From Bradysia coprophila (Eukaryota > Arthropoda > Insecta > Diptera > Sciaridae): a DNA stretch of 64,000 bases. The stretch is from the NCBI RefSeq assembly GCF_014529535.1, contig NW_023503423.1, positions 2,962,473-3,026,472 on the forward strand, given 5' to 3'. How positions within the stretch are numbered: position 1 is the first letter of the stretch; each line of letters starts with the position of its first letter. The position numbers and the translations under genes were made by a program. This document shows, in pieces, positions 55,152 to 64,000 of the stretch. The notes beneath the pieces are model-generated. The model was not told the origin of the DNA and made no database searches. It saw only the letters and a list, made by a program, of their open reading frames with translations.

Positions 55152-57596
55152 TTATCCGTACGACGACACAACCTGTTCGTCGTCCAACGTATCCACAATG
55201 TCTTCATATTCAATTTGAATGACATTCGATGGGACCTTGAGCGGCTTGTATTTGCCCGTCGCATGGATCTTTGATGCGTGCAGTTTGACGTGAAATTTGG
55301 TAAAGAATTTCTTGCCACAGTGTTCGCACTGGTGCTTCTTCTCCTCGGTATGGCGCTTCATATGATTTCGGTAGCTCGTTCTGGTCTGTAGCTTTTTGTC
55401 GCACATGGTGCACTGAAATGGTGAGAAAATGTTAGACTTGGAGAACATGGACCGTGAAAATGACTGACAATGTGGCCCTGCTTGGGAATATTCTCGCTGA
55501 TCATTGAAAGTGTTTTCCTTTAGGTCAGTCGATCGATATATGATGAGCACAAGATTCCCAAGCAACAGCAACCTTGCCATCGTATTCCACAAAGGCATCA
55601 CAAGGCCCACGTTTAAATAAATTTTCAAGGATCGCAAAGCACTTACTGGAAATGTCTTTCCCTCAATATGAGCGTCCATATGAGCCGCACGCATACTTGA
55701 TGTCTTGTATGCCTTATCGCAAATCGTACATTTGTACGGTCTGAAATGGTCAACCAATTTGATTATCATCGTCAATCTCGACGGGACAAAGATCAACTCT
55801 TACCGCTCATTGGTATGGGATCGATTGTGTAGATCGAGTTCACCGCGCCGGTTAAACGACTTACTGCAATGCGTGCAATTGAAAGTCTTTCCCTTAGTGA
55901 TGTCCTTGATGTGTAAGTTTAAGGCTTTCTGCGAAAAGTAGGACTTGTCTGGAAGAGCAAATCAAAATTGGTTAGCTTAAAAGTCACCGACACGGTCAAT
56001 ATGCGCAACCCTACCACAGTGGTCACATTTGAATTTCTTCTCGGGACACCGCTCTTTGTAGTGGGCCTGTAGATCGTCGAACGAATGGCATTCGGCGTCA
56101 CAAAATTTGCACTGATGGTGCTTCTCATTCAAATGCTTCGTACTCAAATGCATCGCAAATCTCGACCAAATTTCGTACGAGCAACCGCAATCTCGGAACG
56201 GGCAAAGGAACTCTTTTGCGTGAGTGATGATGTGCAGCTTGGCTATGTTCAAAGTGCTGAACTCCATCGGACATTTATCGCACGAAAAATCGACATCCGG
56301 CTCCAGGTACTGATAGTCGGTGCACGATTCGTCAATGTACTCGCCATCGCTGTTCTTCCGTTTCTTCGTGCAGTCATGCTGCATTCGATCGTCATTCGAT
56401 AGGAACATCTTGTGACAATCATCGCAGGACGAACAGTCCAAATATTCAATGACACGTTCGATGGACTCGTGTAGCTTCTGGTGCTGATTGAACGTGGATT
56501 TCGTCTTGAAGCGTTTGTCTTTGCACAAACTGCAATGATGATACTCCTCCGGTTTAGTTCTCTGACTTGGACTCTTCATCGATAAGTCAAATTGCTGGCA
56601 ATCGTTGGCACTACGATGCGATGAGAATTCGTCGGCGCTAGCAAATGTGGCATGACAACGGTAGCATTCATAGCAATCGTCTTCGTTTAACAATTCCTCG
56701 CCATAATTATCGGACATATCGTCGGATTCACCCGCTTCATTAACGATGTGCACGATAACTTTGCTGGGACATTTGTGATTCTCAAACAATTCGACCAGCG
56801 GGAATATTTCCAGGCAATCGTTGCACTGGTACTCCTCTTGCTCCTTTTCAATGATCTCATACTCTTCGTGATAATCACTCTTGTGTTCGCTCGTCATTTC
56901 TTCCAACTCGGCATTTATGTCGTCCATGTCGATGTCCTCCACTTCAAGTAATTCCATTTTCATTTCCCGTTTGTAATTCATCTCGACCGATTCGGGTATT
57001 TCGTCAATGTAAATCTCCTCGGGCATTATCGACGCCTCATCCGTTTGGCATCCAGCTTCCAATTTTTCCGCGGAATGTTTACCGCTGATGTGTTTGCTCA
57101 GCAGGGTTTCGGTTTTGAAAATCATTTTGCATTCCAAGCACGTAAACGATGGATGCTCGGCCACCGTTTGAATGGCAACTGTTGCTGTTTGTGGCTTTGC
57201 GGTGGCGTCAGCCGATGAACGTCGATTCTGTTCCTTTTGCCGGGGTGGTTTGTCGAATTCGTTCAACAGAATTTGCTCGGTGCGAGCGGATTTCTCTTTG
57301 AACAGATGGAAGTTCGTGATTTCCTTTTTGCACACATCACAAATTTTGTCGGGAAGTCCATCGCTGGCGTCGGACTGAAATAAGGTTTTTTTTTTTAAAT
57401 ATTCCGCATTCGGCGACGAGAATTCAATTTTGTTTACCTCAATGTCCAAGCACTTCCTCACCATATCTGCAACCGATATTATGTATCCCTCAACAACAAC
57501 ATTTGAGAAGAAATTGATTAAATTGTTTGTCAGCGACTTTTGCGACAAGCAAATTCGACAGACACTGTGCGGATCAATATCCAATTTTAAATTCAT
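55152..57596 (-). CDS. ZAD C2H2 zinc-finger protein (paralogue B)
   Basis: Exons (minus) 57438-57596, 56015-57374, 55804-55948, 55647-55740 and 55152-55412, phases consistent, 672 residues. The start is the ATG at 57596 because the frame above it has only a GTG. ZAD: SVCRICL at residue 11, KICDVCKKE after intron 1. Middle: acidic, with SPNAEYL-type text excluded as intron. Fingers: FTCLECKMIF, YQCNDCLEIF, YECYRCHATF, HHCSLCKDKR, CSSCDDCHKM, FSCDKCPMEF, FLCPFRDCG, CKFCDAEC, then regular ones FKCDHCDKSY, FNCTHCSKSF, YKCTICDKAY, FPCTMCDKKL, HQCEHCGKKF. Exon 1 is 159 nt, exactly as in paralogue A, and the first, second and third introns fall at equivalent places. The 63-nt first intron is stop-free and in frame, so a retained form would add 21 residues to the ZAD. 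Confidence 0.92.
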
Positions 57597-58051
57597 CCTT
57601 TTTGGCCGATTGGTTTCGCTTTCGGTATGTATATTGACCCGGTTAACGTACACGGTGCCGTAGTTTTTATTTTAAACTTATTCTTTGACTAAATTTAGCA
57701 TCAAACGAACAATAATCAATCGACTTTTCTGACACTCACATCAGAAGACGCACAACAAATGAAAAAAAAAACCAATTCCAGATGCGAGAAAACAAAATGG
57801 AAACGTTTCATGGTGAAAATGGTGTCGACTAGCCCGAACTTGTGTGTCCATATGTACTGGTAAATGCACAAAAGTCGTAAAAGTAAAGTTTCAGCTTATC
57901 TCATCGAATAATGCAAACCAAGCAGAGGTTTCTGTTGCAAAAGTTATTTAAATTCGGAAAACACTTTGCAATTATCATTTTTAAAATCAGATTGTCCTTC
58001 GCCCTTCAATTTGTAAAATAAACGTTTTTGGAGAGTTCTTTTTCTCAAGGT
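57597..58051. promoter_or_regulatory. 5' flank of paralogue B
   Basis: AT-rich, with no TATA box at a fixed position and nothing coding. Confidence 0.3.
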
Positions 58052-58238
58052 ATAGGTTTCTTCCAAGGCCGTTCAAAATGTCAATCGCCATCCACAGAGA
58101 AGCCAACACAACCGCACTTTGAAGTTTTAACGAACAAATTTGTTTAAGTTGCGGTTATGTTGGCTTCTGTGGATGACGGTCGGTGATTTTCGGCCTGTCA
58201 AAATTCGTTTTTCCCGTATACGATGGAAGAAACCTATC
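58052..58238. mobile_element. MITE, ATAGGTTTCTTCCA family
   Basis: Ends ATAGGTTTCTTCCA and TGGAAGAAACCTAT are inverted. Inside, CATCCACAGAGAAGCCAACA pairs with GTTGGCTTCTGTGGATG. About 187 bp, non-coding. Confidence 0.8.
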
Positions 58239-58250
58239 CTGCTACTATCC

Positions 58251-58478
58251 AAGGTTCTGAAAGAACAGGTTAAGATACCTTCGTGTTGATCACGAAGGCG
58301 GTGAAATCAAAATTTTCCTGTAGCGCCAACTTTGGAAAATTTTATATGACGATTTCAACTTAACAAAAAAAAAATTTGTTTTCAAGTTGACTTTTCAAAC
58401 AATATACATGTCTGAATTGTCAAGATTTGTGTTTCACCCGCCTTCGTAAGTGTCTTAACCTGTTCTTTCAGAACCTTG
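58251..58478. mobile_element. MITE, CAAGGTTCT family, copy 2
   Basis: Ends CAAGGTTCTGAAAGAACAGG and CCTGTTCTTTCAGAACCTTG. Relative of 7878-8105, sharing TTGTCAAGATTTGTGTTTCA and CACCCGCCTTCGTAAGTGTC. It lies 12 bp from the preceding MITE. Confidence 0.9.
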
Positions 58479-58731
58479 CTACTATCTGTTATCGATAACG
58501 GCTTTTAGAATAAAGGAAATTTGACTGAATGCGGTATTAATTAGAGCAAAATACATGTTAAGAAATGAAGTAAAAGATTTGACAGCAATCCCTTGAAAAT
58601 TCCAAATGAAGTAATAGATCTGATAGTAGAACTGTTGATATGCTTGTTGTCTGTGAAACGTTGAATTGTGATTTTTTACCAAAACGTTTACAGTTCTGTA
58701 GTTTTTTGATACAAAACTGTAGCCAGCAAGT

Positions 58732-59213
58732 ATAGATCATCTTCAATGCCGTTTGAAATGCCATCCACGTTCAAAGTATTGTCATTTGAACGAAAGATTT
58801 TGAACCGCCGCCTATAGATCATCTTCAAGTTACGGTACTTTCAAACGTAGCCTCAGATTATATCGTTGTGTTTTATTTAACCCAAAATTTTATGTCAAAA
58901 AGGAGCTGCCATTTTAGTACTAAAGGTACTAAATTAAAAAAATTTTGTAAATAAGGGAACGAACAATATGCGGCGGTTCAAAATCTTTCGTTCAAATGAC
59001 ATTATTTTTAACGTGGATGGAAGTTCTTAACGTGGATGGCATTTCAAATGGCCTTGAAGATGATCTATTGTTCATTCTTTTTTTTTACACAGGATGTTAA
59101 ATTTAGTACTCAAGTGGCAGCTCTTTTTTGAAATAAAATTTTGGGTTAAATAGAACACAACGAAAATAATCTGAGGTTACGTTTGAAAGTCCCGTAACTT
59201 GAAGATGATCTAT
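58732..59213. mobile_element. two interlocked inverted-repeat elements (A-B-A'-B')
   Basis: Arm A (58732-58812) pairs with 58972-59068. Arm B (58814-58921) pairs with 59105-59213. Both left arms start ATAGATCATCTTCAA and both right arms end in its complement. The arms alternate rather than nest, so neither can be a simple insertion into the other. Non-coding. Confidence 0.8.
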
Positions 59214-60374
59214 TTTGGGAAAGTTTTGTTAGAAAAGCACAATTCAACCTTTCACAGACGAGACGCTCATCAGCAGTTTTACTATCGGATCTATTGCTTC
59301 ATTTGTTAACCTGTGAATGCTCGGAAAACTCTCGTTCATTTTCGGCTTGTCAACAATTTTTTTTTACAGTACGATGGAACATTCCTTTAACTTGAACCTT
59401 TCCTAACCATGAAAATCTTCATATTAAACGTATGCTTAACTGTCCACGCTATCATCGGCTTCTGCCAAAGTAGATTTAATTTGTTATGATGTACATCAAC
59501 ACACTGCATTAGTGGTACTCTCAAAAGAGTACTGAAATGGAACAGTGTGTCGAACAAATTTTGGCACTGTAAAAAAATCGGTAGAAAATGTTTACACAAA
59601 ATAGTGTCACTCGAAGCACTTTTCCTTGAAGACTGTCTGTCAGATGATATTATTACGTCGAGAGATGACGAATATCATAATAAAACTCACTGTGCTTTGA
59701 CAGAAGTTTCTTTAAATAGAACGATCCACTTCTTATGACTATATTCTATTCAAATCTCTTAATTTCTTAGCTTCGAATCGTAAAAAAACTCAATAGAAAT
59801 AGTTAGATTATTGATTTGATCCGTGTCTCTACAGTGAAGATGCTATCAGTGGCGCTTCTACCACCTGCCCTTTGATATAGATGATATCCAAACAAAAATC
59901 AAATGAGAAAGTGCCGTTGCTATTTATCGTACGTAAACGACTAAGGAACCAAAGAGTTCTACTCAAGCTAACTGAGTCAATGACACAGTTTCTGAAAGAT
60001 GAACCTACTTCACATGAATGAAGTAGGTTCCAATCTGTTGGATGAAACTGATAAACATTATGACGTTCTTGCCTCAAATTCGTATCCGGATCAACCGGAC
60101 TTGATTAATTTTATTTTTCAAAGCTGGAATTTTACCGATTTTTGGGACTTGTCAAAGTCTACAGTGGTTGAAACTGTTCCCGATGGAATCACAAAATCTT
60201 TGATGTCTTTAACAATCCCAAAACAAATCCCAGTAAATTGCAATAAATCTTACTACGGAGTTAATTGTTGCTAACTGTAGTGGAATATCATCATAGTATA
60301 CACATTTCAATAAGTTTATCCAAAGCACTGCTCCTAGCATGAACACTGAATTGACAAGTGTCAGATTTGGAGGC
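59214..60374. other. mostly gene-free stretch
   Basis: CTCTCGTTCATTTTCGGCTTGTCAA near 59330 belongs to a dispersed repeat. A perfect 12-bp stem (GAACCTACTTCA / TGAAGTAGGTTC, loop 6) lies at 60001-60030. The possible DSL exon is listed separately. Confidence 0.4.
60026..60274 (+). pseudogene. possible DSL-domain exon fragment (Delta/Serrate-like)
   Basis: The plus frame ends IPVNCNKSYYGVNCC and a stop. C-x3-YY-x3-C is the opening pattern of the DSL domain of Notch ligands, and about 45 residues before it DLINFIFQSWN resembles the end of the MNNL region that precedes DSL. No further DSL cysteines or EGF repeats follow, and no neighbouring exon was found. It may be an isolated exon, a pseudogene or chance. 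Confidence 0.25.
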
Positions 60375-60486
60375 TTTGGTGATAAGAGCTACCGCTTAGG
60401 ATTGTTTCTATCTATCTGTACTAAAGAAACGCAGTGATTTCATCGCACCCTAACATTTTCTATGTTCATGCTAGGAGTAGTGCTGT
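60375..60486. repeat. dispersed repeat fragment, shared with 3140-3290
   Basis: GGTGATAAGAGCTACCGCTT and TTCATGCTAGGAGTAGTGCT match 3150-3285 in order. Confidence 0.6.
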
Positions 60487-60778
60487 GGTTTATTGTTTTG
60501 TAAATCGCGATGATCATGACACTTGCATTAAGCGATGAACATGGATATAGAATTGCGATTAAATATGTTAATAGAGCTGATGGTAGTGGGGACTCTATTC
60601 AAATTAGATAATCGACAATCAACTCCGAGTTTTGAGTGTTTTCTACAGTTTGATCCACAGTAATTGAACGTACTGTGTATGCTAAAATGACGTTATGAAA
60701 TCTCGGATTTTTATTTGTTTACTACTTTCGTCGATTTGACCAATCCCAATTAAATTCCGACAAAATAATTTATTAAGT

Positions 60779-62155
60779 ATGGCCCAGACATCGCTTGTTA
60801 TGCACATACTAGCTGCATCCATTCAGGTAGCTAACCGTGCTGGGTTTATCATCCGTGATGTTATGAGCAAAGGTGAACTGGGAATCGTGGAAAAGGTCAG
60901 TGCCGACAAAATTTCAATGACGTTGCCAACACAAAAGTCAACAATAAATTGCCCCCCAATTCACAGTCAAAAAATGATCTACAAACGGAGGCAGACCGAT
61001 CGGCTCAACGGAGCATAATCGCTTCATTGTCCCATCAATTTCCACAGATCAAAATCATTGGCGAAGAAGGCCAATCCAATTTGAGTGACATACCGTCCGA
61101 TTGGTTGATTAGCGATCAGGATGTGGAGTTTCTGAAAAATTCGTGTCCGAACAAATATCAGAATTTAACCGACGAACAGACTAGCTCCATTGTCGTGTGG
61201 GTAGATCCACTTGACGGGTAAATACATTGCAAATGGGTATACGATGCGTTTAAACCACATTTAGAAGATAAAATGCTTTTCAGTACAAACGAATACACGC
61301 AAGGTTTTCTGGAACATGTGACCGTACTTATTGGATTATCTATGAATGAAGAGGCTATCGGCGGTAAGTGTACCCTCCATCACTCCATTCTTCTTCAGTG
61401 AATCATTTCCTTTCTCCCGAGTCGGTTACCCCTCGCCTTTCTCACAACTTTGTGATTTGTTGATTTGGTCTGGGAATTCTTTCGTTTTAATTTCCTAATG
61501 TCCCCTCAAAGCAACAAAATTATTGAAAAATTCCATGTTAAGGTGTCATCCATCAACCGTACTACAAACGAGATAGCGGTGAAATCGGTCGTACTATATG
61601 GGGACTGAAGGTTCGTTGAAAATTTGATTCTACAAAAACCGTTATTCCACATCAACCTCCGTTCATCCGTTATAGGGACTTGGAGTCGGTGGCTTCGAGC
61701 CGATCGACATTGCAAACGATGACGGAAAATTTGTGGTTACCACAACCCGATCCCATTCCAATGAAGTAGTTAGAAGTGCTCTGGATGCTCTGAAACCGAC
61801 AGAAATTCTACGTGTGGGAGGGGCTGGATATAAAGTGTTACAGGTTGGTCCGGTTGTATTGAACTGAACAATTTATTCAAATAAATTCTTTTTCTCGTTG
61901 CAGCTACTGGAAGGCAAAGCGCATGCATACGTGTTTGCAAGTCCTGGCTGTAAGAAATGGGACACATGTGCTCCGGAAGCGGTGCTAGAAGCTCACGGAG
62001 GTAAGCTGACCGATATTCTTGGCAATCATTATCTGTATGGAGCCAACGTTTCGCATCCAAATAAAATGGGTGTGATAGCGTCGGCTAAATCGGTGAATCA
62101 TCAGAACGTTATCGATCTGATACCAGACAATGTAAAAGACACCATGCGTTCGTAA
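60779..62155 (+). CDS. Bpnt1: 3'(2'),5'-bisphosphate nucleotidase 1 (BPNT1)
   Basis: Exons 60779-60895, 60967-61217, 61284-61363, 61543-61610, 61676-61843 and 61904-62155, all in phase, 311 residues (human BPNT1 is 308). It hydrolyses PAP and related 3'-phosphoadenosine nucleotides to AMP, clearing the by-product of sulfation. It is magnesium dependent, lithium sensitive and cytosolic. Metal-site motifs of the inositol-monophosphatase superfamily are present: IGEEG (first Glu), WVDPLDGT completed across intron 2, and KKWDTCAPEA near the C-terminus. DLQTEADR and GGAGYKVLQLLEGKAHAY are typical of BPNT1 rather than IMPase. The donors of introns 1 (GTCAGT) and 4 (GTTCGT) are weak. AATAAA at about 62170. 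Its stop codon is 61 bp from the stop of the convergent FAM50 gene. Confidence 0.95.
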
Positions 62156-62216
62156 ATTAGAATTTTTAATAATAAAAACGCCATTGCATCGATACGAAAC
62201 CGTTCCGACGACACTT

Positions 62217-63281
62217 CTATTTCTTGCTCTTGTCCTTGATCGTGTACTTGTCGTATGTTTTTGTTGGATCGTATGGTTCCCATCTGCTTGCCGGAAAGAT
62301 GTGTTTATTGCGCTCGTACCAGGACCGAAGCAACACTTTGCCGGCATGAGACTCCTCTTTTTCGATGGTTGCGTCGCTGATCATCCGAATGTCATCGTGT
62401 ACGTCGAACTGGAATAAGGGACCCGATTTGCCTCTAGCCTTCGTTACAATAAAGTCGTAAAAGGTATAGTGTTGCGGAAGGATGAGATCCTCTTTGACGT
62501 ACATCAATTGATCGGCCATCACTGTCTTCAGTTCGCTGAACTCCTTACGTAGAACTTCCAAGCATTTCTGCAGAAATTGATAAATTGAATTTCCTTTTTT
62601 CATTTGCACCGAACGACGATGACCGCTACCGTCCCAATAGCTGAACGTTATGGTTATTTCCTGGTCCTTCAATGTGGCCTGTTGTCCGACCCACTCTTGG
62701 CGCAATTCTTCTCTCAATTTATTTTCCCTCTCTTCACGCTCCCGATCAGGAAGGAAGGACGTGTCCACATCGGGATTTTTTCTCACTTTCTTTGCCGGAA
62801 CTGTAGCCATCAAGTCCTCATCTTCATCCTTTATCCACTTGAATGGCTTCTTAGGCTGTGCCTCTTCATCATCATCGTCGTGGTCGTCATCATCATTCGA
62901 TTCTTCGTCTTCCACACAGAAAGACAGCGCCTGGATCTGTTGTTTCTGTTTATTTTTCTCAGCCTGTTTCGCCTCCAGTGCCTTCAATTTTTCGCGATCT
63001 TTTTGTTCCTTTTTCTGCGCCAGTTTTTTCTCACGTTCTCGGACAATGTCTTCCTGCTTCGCCTTCATTTCGTCCAGTGTGACCAGACCGATGGTCGACG
63101 ATTTGAGCTGTTGTTCGACGGCATCGTAGTGGCTAGCGAATTTGTTTTCAATGTTGTTGATGCGGAGGTCCTCCTCAATTTTCTTTTTCCTAAACTCAAT
63201 CTCTTGTTGTGCCTGTTCACGCTTTTTCATCAGCTGCATTGCTCGTCCGGCCTCACTAGCAGCCCCCTTGTAATGGGCCAT
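62217..63281 (-). CDS. FAM50: FAM50/XAP5 nuclear protein
   Basis: Intron-less, 354 residues, matching the family's usual 330-360. Conserved start [20 protein letters not shown], then a long charged coiled-coil region (to about residue 125), an acidic patch ([14 protein letters not shown]) with a likely nuclear signal (PAKKVRKN), and the C-terminal XAP5 domain ([71 protein letters not shown]). FAM50 proteins associate with the spliceosome and affect mRNA processing. The start is the first ATG and matches the family N-terminus. It shares a very short 3' region with BPNT1. Confidence 0.97.
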   Translation of the reverse strand: MAHYKGAASEAGRAMQLMKKREQAQQEIEFRKKKIEEDLRINNIENKFASHYDAVEQQLKSSTIGLVTLDEMKAKQEDIVREREKKLAQKKEQKDREKLKALEAKQAEKNKQKQQIQALSFCVEDEESNDDDDHDDDDEEAQPKKPFKWIKDEDEDLMATVPAKKVRKNPDVDTSFLPDREREERENKLREELRQEWVGQQATLKDQEITITFSYWDGSGHRRSVQMKKGNSIYQFLQKCLEVLRKEFSELKTVMADQLMYVKEDLILPQHYTFYDFIVTKARGKSGPLFQFDVHDDIRMISDATIEKEESHAGKVLLRSWYERNKHIFPASRWEPYDPTKTYDKYTIKDKSKK

Positions 63282-64000
63282 TTTGTTGTTTGACTTTTAC
63301 ACAGTCGATTTGGGACTTTTTGTTATAGTTTTCACTTCGTGACTCAACTTATGTTATTCAACATCAATGGATAATGTCTGTCAAATATTAGTCTACACGG
63401 TCTACACTCATCGCACTCACCCTGAATGTCTACACATGTCTCCTAACACATAAAATGTAGGGTTGAATTATAGGTTTGACAAGCCGAAAACGAACGAGAG
63501 CATCCACAGAGCTTCAACGCTTTTGCGAACAATTTGTCAACAAAACTTTTTTGGTTATGGTTCTACGTATGACGATTTGACAGCTCAAATAACTTTTGAC
63601 CAAACCTGTATGCGATGGTTGCCAATGAAAGTATAAACCAGGTATGGTCGGTTCATACAAACCGGAGGACATGGCGATTTCATATATAAACTAGCACTGG
63701 TACGCGGCCTTCGGCCGCGTCGTGTTGTGCTATATTGCGGTACAACATATAAATCCAACAGGCGGGTCGCACTGGTCCCAGGAGTTTTGACCAAACAATT
63801 ATTTGTCTTTTTTAATTAAAAATAGTTGTTCTCTACACTACTACACAGAAACGTGCACGGAGGCCACTGTTTGGCCCGTTTGGCCCATTGTGCGCAATAT
63901 TTGTTAGATTAGATATGTGCTTCTCACTTTTCCCTTACTAATATTTATTTCCTTTATTTTACTTCCAAATTTCTGATACCTTGCCGATGAAACAGGAACA
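63282..64000. other. 5' flank of FAM50 and repeat-derived DNA
   Basis: About 63479-63700 carries GACAAGCCGAAAACGAACGA (related to 50420 and 59330), and AAACCAGGTATGGTCGGTTC..GGCGATTTCATATATAAAC (inverted relative to 5060 and 43240). GCGGCCTTCGGCCGCG at about 63705-63720 is a GC palindrome. No gene is recognised to the window end. Confidence 0.5.

Noticed and set aside
62604-63293. 229-codon plus frame opposite FAM50
   Set aside because: Antisense shadow of the FAM50 coding sequence.

Overview
The window looks like an AT-rich insect nuclear genome, most probably a fly (Diptera). The evidence is the small spliceosomal introns (about 55-100 nt), three C2H2 zinc-finger genes with an N-terminal ZAD domain (an insect family), a Dipteran-style secreted lipase, an odorant-binding protein, an odorant-receptor-type gene, and a very high density of short inverted-repeat transposons. 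A lower ('nematoceran') fly such as a fungus gnat is a guess, not shown by the sequence.

Layout. 1-9.4 kb: repeat-rich DNA with two small genes for secreted proteins, a candidate cysteine-stabilised defensin-like peptide (minus, 2153-2797) and a one-domain immunoglobulin protein (minus, 6473-6880). 9.4-16.3 kb: a gene-free block of transposons nested inside one another. 16.6-26.3 kb: one six-exon gene for a giant (~3,040 aa) DUF6606/DUF3638-type protein with helicase-like P-loop and DESD motifs. 26.3-35.1 kb: a second repeat island with long hairpins, a Penelope-like element, and a 2-kb element built of near-palindromes. 35.4-41.5 kb: a ZAD zinc-finger gene and mitochondrial fumarase (minus), whose 2.8-kb first intron holds transposons. 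42-44 kb: a LINE fragment and MITEs. 44.2-49.7 kb: secreted lipase, odorant-binding protein and a damaged or complex odorant receptor. 50.6-52.2 kb: a 1.7-kb foldback element. 52.5-57.6 kb: two ZAD zinc-finger paralogues tail to tail. 58-60.5 kb: MITEs and a possible DSL-domain exon. 60.8-63.3 kb: BPNT1 (3'(2'),5'-bisphosphate nucleotidase) and FAM50/XAP5, convergent with 61 bp between their stop codons.

There is no operon logic. The genes are unrelated housekeeping, regulatory and secreted or sensory functions separated by repeat islands. Exon joins below were chosen by eye from splice sites, reading phase and family knowledge. They have not been checked by transcript or database search.
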